Assembly (NCBI RefSeq): GCF_020026915.1
Contig: NZ_JAINUY010000001.1
Coordinates: 124,001-188,000 of the forward strand
Length of the DNA: 64,000 nucleotides
Direction of reading: 5' to 3'
DNA from: Flavobacterium potami
Lineage (GTDB): Bacteria > Bacteroidota > Bacteroidia > Flavobacteriales > Flavobacteriaceae
Below the pieces are notes generated by a model that saw only the letters and a program-made list of their open reading frames with translations, ran no database searches and was not told where the DNA came from. This document shows, piece by piece, positions 52,402 to 61,339 of this stretch. The position numbers were made by a program, and so were the translations under genes. The first letter of the stretch is position 1; every line of letters starts with the position of its first letter.

Positions 52402-52860
52402 TTACATTTTCGTCTTGGCAATTTTATCATGCATTTTCGGGATTTCCTGTAAAGCTGCGGTGCAATACCAAGGCGTTAATTCGGCTTCAAGTAAATTGGC
52501 TTTTATTGCAGGATCGGTTGCGACAAGTGCTTTGGCCTCGTCAATGGTCTCTACATTAAAGATGTAAATGCCACGATAATTTCTATCATTTTTCATGAAA
52601 GGTCCAGCTACAACGAGTTTTCCTTCTTTGGCTAATTTCCCAATGTTTGCCATATGACCTTCAAATAGTTTTTTGCTTTCTTCTTTTGAAACAGTTGTAT
52701 TGCTTCCAGATTTTAAGAGACAAAAAACATATTTCTTCATTCCGTATTCGTCAGCGTGAAGCGATTTTGCTAAAGCTTCATCGTATTTCGCTTCGGTTTC
52801 TTGTGAAAAACCGATTGTACTGAAAAGTAAAAATGCTAAAATAAAAATGGAGTTTTTCAT
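52402..52860 (-). CDS. Secreted YciI-like protein
   Basis: 152 residues. The signal peptide (MKNSIFILAFLLFSTIGFSQ) is followed by a YciI-type domain: KKYVFCLLKSG, LFEGHMANIGKLAKEGKLVVAGPF, YIFNVETIDEAKALVATDPAIKA and LTPWY. YciI-like proteins are usually cytoplasmic, so export is unusual, although signal-peptide versions exist in Bacteroidota. The open frame continues upstream to 52917, but the ATG at 52858-52860 starts the signal peptide. First gene of the operon with the acetyltransferase and VOC genes. Confidence 0.83.
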   Translation of the reverse strand: MKNSIFILAFLLFSTIGFSQETEAKYDEALAKSLHADEYGMKKYVFCLLKSGSNTTVSKEESKKLFEGHMANIGKLAKEGKLVVAGPFMKNDRNYRGIYIFNVETIDEAKALVATDPAIKANLLEAELTPWYCTAALQEIPKMHDKIAKTKM

Positions 52861-52876
52861 ATAATGTTTTTTTATT

Positions 52877-53010
52877 TTAACACATAGAAACATAGTTGTA
52901 AAACGTGTTGAAGGCATTTCATTTGCATATATTCACATAGCTATGGGTAAAATCTAGATTTTCTAAATATTCTTTTCTAGAAATAAAAAATCTATGTTTC
53001 TATGTGTTTA
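52877..53010. repeat. Inverted repeat of the ACACATAGAAACATAG family
   Basis: Arms 52877-52895 (TTAACACATAGAAACATAG) and 52992-53010 (CTATGTTTCTATGTGTTTA) are near-perfect complements. An inner TCTAGATTTTCTA / TTTTCTAGAAAT pair lies near 52952-52985. It fills the gap between two leftward genes. Confidence 0.87.
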
Positions 53011-53017
53011 AATTAAA

Positions 53018-53476
53018 TTAAAGCAATTTCTTCAAAATAACAATCTGTCCTAAATGGTAAACGTCATGCTGAATAATTCCATGAAGATGTTCATAATAAG
53101 TATGACCGTTATTGACATAGATTTTGGCTAAATCAGCATCATCAAAAGTTTCAAAAAAAGTGTTCCAAGAATCTTGAGATTTTGCCAATGTTTGGAGTGA
53201 TTGTTCCCAAGCTACTTCAGAAGGATCAATGACAGGAACAAAATAATTATGATCAGGAGTTGTAATTACTTCTCCTTGCATGCGCTCTAAAATATTTCTT
53301 CTCCATTGAATCAAATGATTCACTATTTCCCAAATTGTATTCAGGTTTGGATTTATTTTTCTGTACGCTTGCTCAGCGGTTACATTTTGTAAAGTGTTGG
53401 CTAGATTAACTTCCAACCAAGGATTTCCATTATAAATGGATTGATATAAATTTGAAATTCTAGTACTTTCTGACAT
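53018..53476 (-). CDS. DinB-like four-helix protein
   Basis: 152 residues. Three conserved His positions typical of DinB/YfiT metal sites: IVNHLIQWR, LHGIIQHDVYHLGQIVIL. The helical pattern and length fit the DinB superfamily. Some members are thiol-dependent transferases; the reaction here is unknown. Stand-alone, with the ACACATAG repeat after its 3' end. Confidence 0.82.
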   Translation of the reverse strand: MSESTRISNLYQSIYNGNPWLEVNLANTLQNVTAEQAYRKINPNLNTIWEIVNHLIQWRRNILERMQGEVITTPDHNYFVPVIDPSEVAWEQSLQTLAKSQDSWNTFFETFDDADLAKIYVNNGHTYYEHLHGIIQHDVYHLGQIVILKKLL

Positions 53477-53588
53477 AGATGGTAATTTTTTGGAATTGCT
53501 AGCTAAGATACAAATAAGTTCATTTACAACTCATCCTTAAAATTCTACAATTGGGTTATTATATATTTTTTAACAGGAATTGTTAAAA

Positions 53589-53596
53589 TACATTTG
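53589..53596 (+). promoter_or_regulatory. -7 element of the TonB-dependent receptor gene
   Basis: TACATTTG fits TAnnTTTG, 20 bases before the ATG. Confidence 0.5.
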
Positions 53597-53616
53597 CTTC
53601 ATCAAAAACCAATATC

Positions 53617-55770
53617 ATGAAAACCAGAATTACTTTTATTTTATTATTGTTAAGCACTTTTACTTTTGCCCAGAATATTATTTCAGGAAAAGTAACAGAT
53701 CCAAAAGGGAAACCAGTTGTAGGTGCCAACATTTATATTGACGGAACTTACGATGGAGCTACAAGTTCTGAAACGGGAGAGTTCTCTTTTGAAACTACCG
53801 AAACTGGAAATAAATTTTTAGTAGTAAGCTTTCTAATTTTCGAAACTTTCAAAACCGAAATAGATGTTGCTAATTATAAAAATCAAATCATAAAACTGCG
53901 AGAAAACATGAATGCGCTAGATGCAGTTGTCATTACGGCAGGAACGCTAGAATCTGGAGATAAAGCAAGAGTTTCTGTCTTAAAACCTTTGGATATTGTA
54001 ACAACTGCTGGTTCTGCTGGAAATATTGTCGCTGCTTTGCAAACTTTGCCAGGAACACAAAGTGTAGGCGAGGACGGACGTTTATTTGTACGTGGAGGAG
54101 AAGCAAACGAAACGCAAACTTTTGTTGACGGAATTCGTGTTGCACAGCCTTACGGCGCTACAACTAATAATTTGCCAACAAGAAGTCGATTTTCTCCTTT
54201 CTTATTTAGCGGAATCGCTTTTTCTACGGGAGGGTATTCTGCAGAATATGGTGAGGCTTTATCGAGTGTTTTGCTTTTAAATACACAAGATGAAGAAGAT
54301 CATGAAAAAACAGATATCGGATTTATGACGGTTGGATTGAGTTTAGGAAATACACAAAAATGGAACAAAAGTTCTTTGAGTGTTAATATGATGTACGTTA
54401 ATCTAGCACCTTATCAGGCAGTTATTCCTCAAAACGTAGATTGGAATAATCCTTATCAGTCTTTAGGAGGTGAAACGGTTTACAGATATAAGTTTACAAA
54501 CGGTATCTTCAAATTGTATGCTTCTTTTGATTCAGAAAAATTCGATTTAAACCAAAAGAATGTCAATTTTGAAAACCCAATCAGAACGGATATGAACAAT
54601 AATAACTTCTATTTGAATTCGTCTTACAAAGGAAGTATTGGACCAGGCTGGCAGCTAACATCTGGAATCAGTTACGGTTATAGTAAAAATAAATTGAAAT
54701 ATGATATTACAGGAATTGACAGTCAGGAAAATGCAGCTCAGTTAAAACTAAAATTATCAAAAAAGGTGTCAAACTATTTTAGATTGTCTTTTGGTTCTGA
54801 TTATTTCATTACCAGATATAATGAAGATATTGCTAGTACGACAGCTATTCAAAACGGTTATGACTCTAATATCTTTGCATCTTATGCAGAAGGAGATATT
54901 TCGTTTTCTACAAAATTGGCTTTAAAAGTAGGTTTAAGATATTCGAACAATAGTTTGTTAAATGAAAATAATATTGCACCGAGAGCTTCATTAGGTTATA
55001 AGCTTTCAAAAGCTAGTCAGTTTTCTTTTGCCTACGGAGATTTTACGCAGACACCGGTTGTAGATTACGTTAAGTATTCAAAATACCATCAGTTCGAGAG
55101 CGAAAAAGCAAGACATTATATTTTGAATTATACGTTTTCAAAACCTGGGCAATTACTGAGAACAGAGTTGTATTATAAAGATTATAACAACTTGGTTCAA
55201 TACGATACGAGAGATATTCAATACAATTCGGTTTTCAATAACAATGGATCAGGTTACGCAAAAGGATTCGATTTGCTTTGGGGAGATAGTAATCTGTATA
55301 AGAACTTAGAATATTGGATTTCTTATTCTTACATCGATTCAGAAAGACAGTATAAAAACTTTCCAAGTATGGTAACGCCAAGTTTTGTTGCCAATCATAA
55401 TCTATCTGTTGTAACAAAATATTTTATTACAGACTGGAAATCGCAAATTGGTTTTACAAACAGTTTTAGTTCAGGACGTCCGTACAACGATCCAAATCAA
55501 ACACAATTTATGAATGGAAAAACAAAATCATACAATAGCTTGAGTTTCAACTGGGCCTATTTATTAACCACTCAAAAAATCCTTTATTTCTCGGTTTCCA
55601 ACCTTTTAGGAACAAAAAATGTTTTCGGATACGATTATGCAAGAAATCCAGATCCAAGCGGAGTATATCAAAGACAAGCAGTAATTCCAACCGCAGACAG
55701 ATTTTTCTTCGTAGGTTTCTTCTGGACGATCAGCCAGAATAAAAATGAGAATCAGTTGAAGAATCTTTAA
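53617..55770 (+). CDS. TonB-dependent receptor with carboxypeptidase-like N-terminal domain
   Basis: 717 residues. Signal peptide to TFAQ (19), then a CarboxypepD_reg-like domain (ISGKVTDPKGKPVVGANIYI, about 21-95), a plug (IVAALQTLPGTQSVGEDGRLFVRGGEANETQTFVDG, quoted as SVGEDGRLFVRGGEANETQ) and a barrel. It is shorter than SusC proteins and no susD gene is nearby, so import of a metal complex or small ligand is more likely than glycan. The ligand cannot be told. The downstream gap is filled by repeats. Confidence 0.9.
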   Translation: MKTRITFILLLLSTFTFAQNIISGKVTDPKGKPVVGANIYIDGTYDGATSSETGEFSFETTETGNKFLVVSFLIFETFKTEIDVANYKNQIIKLRENMNALDAVVITAGTLESGDKARVSVLKPLDIVTTAGSAGNIVAALQTLPGTQSVGEDGRLFVRGGEANETQTFVDGIRVAQPYGATTNNLPTRSRFSPFLFSGIAFSTGGYSAEYGEALSSVLLLNTQDEEDHEKTDIGFMTVGLSLGNTQKWNKSSLSVNMMYVNLAPYQAVIPQNVDWNNPYQSLGGETVYRYKFTNGIFKLYASFDSEKFDLNQKNVNFENPIRTDMNNNNFYLNSSYKGSIGPGWQLTSGISYGYSKNKLKYDITGIDSQENAAQLKLKLSKKVSNYFRLSFGSDYFITRYNEDIASTTAIQNGYDSNIFASYAEGDISFSTKLALKVGLRYSNNSLLNENNIAPRASLGYKLSKASQFSFAYGDFTQTPVVDYVKYSKYHQFESEKARHYILNYTFSKPGQLLRTELYYKDYNNLVQYDTRDIQYNSVFNNNGSGYAKGFDLLWGDSNLYKNLEYWISYSYIDSERQYKNFPSMVTPSFVANHNLSVVTKYFITDWKSQIGFTNSFSSGRPYNDPNQTQFMNGKTKSYNSLSFNWAYLLTTQKILYFSVSNLLGTKNVFGYDYARNPDPSGVYQRQAVIPTADRFFFVGFFWTISQNKNENQLKNL

Positions 55771-55775
55771 TTAAA

Positions 55776-55868
55776 GGGACAAAGGTTCAGAGGCTCAAAG
55801 GTGCAAAGGCTCTCTAGAATTAGCAAAGAAACCTTTGCCACTTTGTAACTCTGAACCTTTGTAACTCA
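55776..55868. repeat. Inverted repeat of the ACAAAGGTTCAGAGG family
   Basis: GGGACAAAGGTTCAGAGG (from 55776) faces CTCTGAACCTTTGTAAC (to about 55866), with several internal GCAAAGG/CCTTTGC pairs. Further on, 55991-56030 has tandem CTCAGAATCTTAGAATCTC-type repeats. No gene is present from 55771 to 56041. Confidence 0.82.
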
Positions 55869-56041
55869 AAAAGAAACAATTCAGTAACCAAAATCAACAA
55901 CTCAGTATCATTTAATTTTATAAGACTAAAAACCGACATACTTTTGAAGTATAAATTAACAACCAGAGTTTTAATCATCAACAAAAGAAAAACTCAGAAT
56001 CTTAGAATCTCAGAACCTTAGTAACTTTAAAAAAAGAAATC

Positions 56042-56662
56042 ATGACCAAAATTATCACCATTATTACATTGTTTATTTGCAGTTTATTATCTGCTCAAAC
56101 ACAATTTGAACAAGGAATGACAAAAGCTTTCGGGCTTTGGAAAGAAGGAAAAAACACAGAAGCTTCTCAATTATTTGAAAGAATTGCTGCTGCAGAAAAA
56201 AACAGCTACTTGCCAAATTATTACATTGCTTTAATTAATACAACAGCGGTATTTACAGAAAAAGATAAAACAAAAATAGATTTGTTATTGACAAAAGCGC
56301 AAGATGCCTTAGATGCTGAAATGATAAAAGATCAAAGTAATTCAGAATTGTACGTAATGCAGGCTTTAATCTACACTGGATATGTTGTAGCAGACCCAAT
56401 GACAAACGGAATGAAATATTCTGGAAAAGTTATGGAGGCTTACGCAAAAGCAAAAGCATTAGATCCAAACAATCCGAGAGCCGTTTTTGGTGAAGCTGAT
56501 TATCAATTAGGCGGTGCAAAATGGACGGGAGTTGATACAAAACCTTTATGTGCACAAGTTGATAAATCTATTGAACTTTTTAATAATTTTAAACCAGCAA
56601 CTCCTTTTTCTCCAAAATGGGGATTAGAAAGAGCTTTGGAAATTCAAAAAACTTGTAAATAA
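56042..56662 (+). CDS. Secreted TPR-like protein
   Basis: 206 residues with a signal peptide (to LSAQ, about 19) and helical repeats (FGLWKEGKNTEASQLFERIA, YLPNYYIALINT, AKALDPNNPRAVFGEADYQ) of tetratricopeptide type. It probably works as a periplasmic binding or scaffold protein. It precedes the 2TM-type histidine kinase gene by 21 bases in the same direction, so it may be the first gene of that signalling operon and could be its periplasmic sensor part; this is inference. Confidence 0.75.
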   Translation: MTKIITIITLFICSLLSAQTQFEQGMTKAFGLWKEGKNTEASQLFERIAAAEKNSYLPNYYIALINTTAVFTEKDKTKIDLLLTKAQDALDAEMIKDQSNSELYVMQALIYTGYVVADPMTNGMKYSGKVMEAYAKAKALDPNNPRAVFGEADYQLGGAKWTGVDTKPLCAQVDKSIELFNNFKPATPFSPKWGLERALEIQKTCK

Positions 56663-56683
56663 TAATCCTATAAGCAGTATATA

Positions 56684-58036
56684 ATGAAAGAAAGAACATT
56701 TACCGATCTAAAAAGTGGAACAATAGTCTGTTTCAAGATTTCTATGATCTTTGCCGTAATATTTTCAGCTTCTTTAGGAGATGATCTTAATGTTAGAAAT
56801 GTTCTTTTAACTTTTTTTATAAGCTGTTTGTATTCCTTTGGATTAGGCTTTGGTAACGGATTTCTAAATGTACTACTAGATAGAAAATGGGACTGGCTGG
56901 AGCAAACAAATCTTAGAGTTTATTATGGGATTTTGGTGACTGTTTTGTATACCGTGCCTGTAGTTTTAGCCATCAACTATTTCATTTTTGTGGTACTTCA
57001 AGATGTGAGTTTAGAAGTGTTTTTTGGAGGAAGAATGGTATGGGTTCATCTTTTTTATATCATCTTATCTTTGGGAGTTTCCACTTTTTTGCAAGCGAGA
57101 AGTTTCATGGTAAAATGGAAAAAAGCTTCAAAATTTGAAATAACACAACAAAAAATTATTGCAGGAACAGCGAGTGCAAAATTTGAAAGTCTAAAAAATC
57201 AGATCGACCCACATTTTCTTTTTAATAGTTTGAATGTTTTAAGTTCTTTAATTGAAGAAAATCCAGATAATGCACAACGTTTTACCACTTCTTTGTCTAA
57301 GGTTTACCGATATGTTTTAGAACAAAAAGACAAAGAATTGGTTTCTGTTGAAGATGAATTATCGTTCGCAAAAACCTATATGAACCTGCTGAAAATGCGT
57401 TTCGAAAATAGTTTGTTTTACGAATTACCAACAGAAAATAGTAATCCAGATGCAAAAGTGGTACCGCTTTCTTTGCAGCTTTTATTGGAGAATACGGTAA
57501 AGCATAATATCGTGAGCGAACAAAAACCGCTTCATATTAGAATATTTATTGATGGAGATTATTTAGCAATACAAAATGATTTTCAGAAGAAGGAAGTTCT
57601 GCAAGATAGACAAGGTGTAGGATTGCAGAATATTGTAAATCGATACGGAATTATAACGGATAGAAAAGTGAAAATTGACCAGGACGAGAAAAATTTCACA
57701 GTTAGAATTCCAATTTTAACCAAACAAATTACAGTTATGGAAATGAGTGCAGAATATACAGACGAAGCAAAAGCATATTATAGAGCCAAAAAGAGAGTAG
57801 AAGAATTGAAAGGATTTTATGGAAATGTAATTTCATACCTATGTGTAGTTCCGTTTCTGGTTTTTATCAACCTAAAATATTCGCCAGGATTTCAATGGTT
57901 TTGGTTTTCTGCTTTAGGCTGGGGATTTGGAGTTGCCATGCATGCTTTTAAAGTTTTTGGATACAGCTCAGACTGGGAAGAACGAAAAATCAGAGAAATT
58001 TTAGAAAGAGATAACAAACAAAAAACGTGGAAATAA
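56684..58036 (+). CDS. LytS-type histidine kinase ending in a 2TM domain
   Basis: 450 residues. Four membrane helices (about 13-32, 40-62, 82-106, 118-138), a short coiled linker, the His_kinase domain with H177 (KNQIDPHFLFNSLNVL), and an HATPase domain (LLLENTVKHNIV, 266-277; GVGLQNIVNRY, 311-321). After residue 355 comes an extra 2TM domain: RVEELKGFYGNVISY, two hydrophobic helices, and GYSSDWEERKIREILERD. This domain is the same as that of the next four small proteins. Partner is the LytTR regulator at the end of the operon. Its stop overlaps the next ATG by one base. Confidence 0.92.
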   Translation: MKERTFTDLKSGTIVCFKISMIFAVIFSASLGDDLNVRNVLLTFFISCLYSFGLGFGNGFLNVLLDRKWDWLEQTNLRVYYGILVTVLYTVPVVLAINYFIFVVLQDVSLEVFFGGRMVWVHLFYIILSLGVSTFLQARSFMVKWKKASKFEITQQKIIAGTASAKFESLKNQIDPHFLFNSLNVLSSLIEENPDNAQRFTTSLSKVYRYVLEQKDKELVSVEDELSFAKTYMNLLKMRFENSLFYELPTENSNPDAKVVPLSLQLLLENTVKHNIVSEQKPLHIRIFIDGDYLAIQNDFQKKEVLQDRQGVGLQNIVNRYGIITDRKVKIDQDEKNFTVRIPILTKQITVMEMSAEYTDEAKAYYRAKKRVEELKGFYGNVISYLCVVPFLVFINLKYSPGFQWFWFSALGWGFGVAMHAFKVFGYSSDWEERKIREILERDNKQKTWK

Positions 58037-58362
58037 TGACTGAAAAAGATTTTACTGAAGCGGATCGTTATTACGACGCTCAGAAAAAGGTAAAAGAAAT
58101 AAGAGGATTTTACGAGCATCTGACCGTTTATGTTTTGTGCAATCCGATTGTAATTGTGGTCAATTATATGGTGTCTCCAGAATACCTTTGGTGGATTTGG
58201 TCGGTAATGGGATGGGGAATAGCAATAGTTTTACACGGGTTGAAAGCCTTTGAATTTCCACCTTTTTTCAATAAAAAATGGGAGGCTAGAAAAATTCATG
58301 AACTTTTAGAAAAAGAAAACAAACGCAGACTTGAAAGTAATCATGGAAACAAATTTGAATAG
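58036..58362 (+). CDS. 2TM-domain protein 1
   Basis: 108 residues made of one 2TM domain: a helical lead (YYDAQKKVKEIRGFYEHL), two membrane helices (about 29-49 and 58-78), and WEARKIHELLEKENKRRLE. The upstream GTG at 58027 lies in the kinase gene; the ATG in TAATG at 58034-58038 overlaps the kinase stop and is preferred. It very likely stays in the inner membrane and binds the kinase's own 2TM domain or the other 2TM proteins. Confidence 0.85.
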   Translation: MTEKDFTEADRYYDAQKKVKEIRGFYEHLTVYVLCNPIVIVVNYMVSPEYLWWIWSVMGWGIAIVLHGLKAFEFPPFFNKKWEARKIHELLEKENKRRLESNHGNKFE

Positions 58363-58672
58363 CGATCAGGAACTAGCTATTTTGAAGGAACTGGCTAGTA
58401 AAAAAGTAAAACAGCTGAAAGGTTTTTACAATCATTTGTTTGTGTATGTTATCGCAATGATTGTATTTCTTCTAAAAGAGTATACCAATCTACCATTGCA
58501 ATTTTTTCCAATAAAATATATCAATTGGGTAGTAATGATTATTTGGTCGGCGGTAATATTAGGCTCGGCAATCGATTTGTTCGCATCGTATAAGATTTTC
58601 GGGCAGCAATGGGAAGAACGTAAATTGAAAAGTATCTTAGAAAAAAAATATAAAAAACAAAAATGGGAATAA
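58343..58672 (+). CDS. 2TM-domain protein 2
   Basis: 109 residues: ASKKVKQLKGFYNHLFVYV, two membrane helices, and FGQQWEERKLKSILEKKYKK. It overlaps protein 1 by 20 bases, so it is translationally coupled. A TTG at 58331 would add four residues; the ATG at 58343 is preferred. It is the most divergent of the set in the loop between helices (KEYTNLPLQFFPIKYINW). Confidence 0.83.
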   Translation: METNLNSDQELAILKELASKKVKQLKGFYNHLFVYVIAMIVFLLKEYTNLPLQFFPIKYINWVVMIIWSAVILGSAIDLFASYKIFGQQWEERKLKSILEKKYKKQKWE

Positions 58673-58674
58673 TC

Positions 58675-58980
58675 ATGGAAAGGAAATTAAGCGAAGAAGA
58701 AAGATATATTCAGGCTAAAAAGAAAGTCGAAAATATAAAAGGTTTTTATGGAAATTTGGTTTCTTACATTTTAGTAAATGCCATTTTAGTTTTCATAAAC
58801 TTATATACATCGCCACAATATTTATGGTTTTTCTGGCCGATGCTATGGTGGGGAGTTGGTGTTGTTTTTCACGGATTAAAGGTTTTCGAGGTTTTTCCTG
58901 GAATGGGAAAAGACTGGGAAGAAAGAAAAATCCAGGAATTTATGGAGAAAGAAAAAGAGAATAAAAATAAGTGGCAATAA
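58675..58980 (+). CDS. 2TM-domain protein 3
   Basis: 101 residues from the ATG at 58675 (METRK-like start MERKLSEEE, parallel to its neighbours); an ATG at 58663 inside the preceding stop region would add four residues. Visible: QAKKKVENIKGFYGNLVSY, helices, SPQYLWFFWPMLWWGVGVVFHG, and KDWEERKIQEFMEKEKE. Closest in sequence to the C-terminal domain of the kinase. Confidence 0.84.
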   Translation: MERKLSEEERYIQAKKKVENIKGFYGNLVSYILVNAILVFINLYTSPQYLWFFWPMLWWGVGVVFHGLKVFEVFPGMGKDWEERKIQEFMEKEKENKNKWQ

Positions 58981-58998
58981 TTATTAAAAAAATATACA

Positions 58999-59379
58999 AT
59001 GGGACGTTTTAGAAGACAGATGTACGAAGAATATGCAAACCAGCATTCAAACGAATACAGCAATGACGAAAGTTACAATGCTGCATACAAAAAAGTGAAA
59101 AAAATAAAGGGTTTTTACTCGCATTTGAAAGTTTTCATTATTGTAAATTTGATCATTATTGTATCGAGTTTAACGAGAGATAATTTGCATGGAGGAATTG
59201 ATTTCAGCGGTTTATCACAATGGCATACCTATTCGACTGCATTTTTTTGGGGAATTGGTTTAGTAGCGCACGGCTTGTCTGTTTTTGGATCAGATTTGTT
59301 TTTTAGTTCAGATTGGGAGCAAAAGAAAATTCAAAAATATATGGATAAAGACGCCGAAAATAAAAATAAATGGGAGTAG
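58999..59379 (+). CDS. 2TM-domain protein 4
   Basis: 126 residues with a longer polar N-terminus (MGRFRRQMYEEYANQHSNE) before AAYKKVKKIKGFYSHLKVFI, two helices and SDWEQKKIQKYMDKD. It starts 18 bases after protein 3. Its N-terminal extension is not in the other copies. Confidence 0.83.
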   Translation: MGRFRRQMYEEYANQHSNEYSNDESYNAAYKKVKKIKGFYSHLKVFIIVNLIIIVSSLTRDNLHGGIDFSGLSQWHTYSTAFFWGIGLVAHGLSVFGSDLFFSSDWEQKKIQKYMDKDAENKNKWE

Positions 59380-59416
59380 TTTTGAATTAGTATTTTTTCA
59401 AATTTCACAGTAGTAA

Positions 59417-60184
59417 ATGATCACTTTAATTATAGAAGACGAAAAACCAGCGGCAAGATTGCTGCAAAGAAAACTTGAAAAGTTAGACGTAACCGTAGAA
59501 ACAATGCTTCATTCTGTTGAAGAATCTGTTGAATGGTTTGAGAATAATCCGCATCCTGATTTGATTTTTCTGGATATTCAATTGTCAGATGGTTTGTCTT
59601 TTGAAATTTTTGAAAAAATAGACATAAAAAGTGCCATCATTTTTACAACGGCATATGATGAATATGCTTTAAAAGCATTCAAACTAAACAGTATCGATTA
59701 TCTTTTAAAGCCAATTGATGAAGATGATCTCGAAACTGCGGTTTCAAAATATAAATCAAGAATTCCTAAAGCTACTGCCGAAACATCAAATCTGCAATTA
59801 GATTTTGAACAGATTCGTCAAATGCTGTCCAATCCTTTTGAGAAAACCTATAAAAAGAGATTTACAGTAAAAATAGGGCAGCATTTAAAAGTAATTACCA
59901 CTGAAGAAATCGAATGTTTTTTCAGTGAAAATAAAGGAACTTACATTCATACATACGACAATCGCGATTACTTAATCGATTCTACTTTGGAGATTTTAGA
60001 ACAGGAACTCGACAAGAAAGAGTTCTTTCGCGTAAGCAGAAAATTTATTGTTCCGCTAAAAGCAATCAAAGAAATTCAGGTTTACACCAATTCTCGTTTA
60101 AAAGTTATTTTACCAAGTTACAAAGAAGATGAGGTAATTGTAAGCCGTGAAAAAGTTCAGGATTTTAAAAGTTGGTTGGGATAG
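59417..60184 (+). CDS. LytTR-family response regulator
   Basis: 255 residues. Receiver domain with acidic pair in IIEDEKPAA, phosphoryl D53 (FLDIQLSDG), T in FTTAYDEYALKAF and K in DYLLKPI; then a LytTR DNA-binding domain from about 150 (RFTVKIGQHLKVI, SENKGTYIHT, FFRVSRKFIVPLKAI). It is the partner of the LytS-type kinase at the start of the operon, 37 bases after the last 2TM gene. Targets unknown. Confidence 0.93.
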   Translation: MITLIIEDEKPAARLLQRKLEKLDVTVETMLHSVEESVEWFENNPHPDLIFLDIQLSDGLSFEIFEKIDIKSAIIFTTAYDEYALKAFKLNSIDYLLKPIDEDDLETAVSKYKSRIPKATAETSNLQLDFEQIRQMLSNPFEKTYKKRFTVKIGQHLKVITTEEIECFFSENKGTYIHTYDNRDYLIDSTLEILEQELDKKEFFRVSRKFIVPLKAIKEIQVYTNSRLKVILPSYKEDEVIVSREKVQDFKSWLG

Positions 60185-60247
60185 ATTTTTTTTGTTAGAA
60201 GAAAGAAGAAAGATGTGAGATGAAAGAGCTTCATGTACGACATATAA

Positions 60248-60282
60248 AAAAAAGGGACGAAAATTTTCGCCCCTTTTTTTTT
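60248..60282. terminator. Terminator between the LytTR gene and ctaA
   Basis: AAAGGGACGAAAA / TTTTCGCCCCTTT, one mismatch, flanked by A- and T-runs; serves both convergent genes. Confidence 0.9.
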
Positions 60283-60298
60283 ATCTAAAATCTCTTTA

Positions 60299-61324
60299 TT
60301 ATTTACTCAATCTGTGCAAGGTAAATGTCATCGCGCTCAAAAGGAAAAATGCCATAATCTGGTGAATTAATCCTAAAGCCAATGGTACGCTATATAATAA
60401 AGTGAATACTCCAAGTAAAAACTGAATGAAAACAAAAACAACTAATAAGTTAATTCCATTCGCCTGAGTTGTAGTAAGCGTATATTTTTTGCTTTTGAAG
60501 AAAAGGAAAAGAATAATGGCAACTACTACATAAGCAAAAGTTCTGTGTACAAACTGAACACCACTTTTTCCTTCAATTAAATTTTTGATTAAAGAAGATT
60601 GTTCAATAAAAACCGACTCATGAATAAATTCTCCATCGCTCATTAAAGGCCAGTGATTGTGAATTAATCCAGCATTCAAACCCGCTACAAATCCACCATA
60701 AATAATTTGGATCAATAAAGCTACTAAAGCAAAACGAGCAATTTTACGAAGTGGTAAAATCTTATTGATATTTCGTTCCGGATAAATCAAATCTAATGCT
60801 ACCCAAAGCGTATAAGCAAAAGTAATAAAGGCAAAAGTTAAGTGTAATGAAAGTCTAAAATGGCTTACATCTGGATTGTCAATTAATCCGCTTCTTACCA
60901 TAAACCAGCCTAAGAATCCTTGAAAACCTCCCATCGCCAAAAGAACGATGCATTTTTTGATGGTATCTGTGTCTAATTTCTTTTTAGCTAAAAAGTAAAC
61001 AAAAGGCACAAAGAAAACCAAACCAATAATACGGCCGATAAAACGGTGAAACCATTCCCAGAAATAAATGAATTTATAATCGGCTAATTGAAAATCGTTG
61101 TGAATGTTGATTTTTTGGTATTCAGGGAATTTCTTGTATTCGTCAAAAGCAGCTTGCCATTTTGACTCGGTTAAAGGCGGGAAGGTGTCGGTTACCAAAT
61201 GCCAATCGGTCATAGATAAACCTGAATTAGTTAAACGTGTTATGCCACCTACGACAACCATTAAAAATAATAAAACACAACCCGATAGTAACCAAATGAT
61301 TACTGATTTATTTTCTTTTTTCAT
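60299..61324 (-). CDS. ctaA: Heme A synthase (COX15/CtaA)
   Basis: 341-residue inner-membrane protein with eight helices. Family marks: VVVGGITRLTNSGLSMTDWHLV (quoted as GGITRLTNSGLSMTDWH), WEWFHRFIGRIIGL (heme-ligand His), GFQGFLGWFMVRSGL, HFRLSLHLTFAF, GGFVAGLNAGLIHNHWPLM (quoted as GFVAGLNAGLIHNHWPLM), FVHRTFAYVVV and LIHQIMAFFLL. It oxidises heme O to heme A for cytochrome c oxidase. It is the second gene after cca with a 15-base gap. Confidence 0.95.
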   Translation of the reverse strand: MKKENKSVIIWLLSGCVLLFLMVVVGGITRLTNSGLSMTDWHLVTDTFPPLTESKWQAAFDEYKKFPEYQKINIHNDFQLADYKFIYFWEWFHRFIGRIIGLVFFVPFVYFLAKKKLDTDTIKKCIVLLAMGGFQGFLGWFMVRSGLIDNPDVSHFRLSLHLTFAFITFAYTLWVALDLIYPERNINKILPLRKIARFALVALLIQIIYGGFVAGLNAGLIHNHWPLMSDGEFIHESVFIEQSSLIKNLIEGKSGVQFVHRTFAYVVVAIILFLFFKSKKYTLTTTQANGINLLVVFVFIQFLLGVFTLLYSVPLALGLIHQIMAFFLLSAMTFTLHRLSK

Positions 61325-61339
61325 TTTATTAAATAATAC

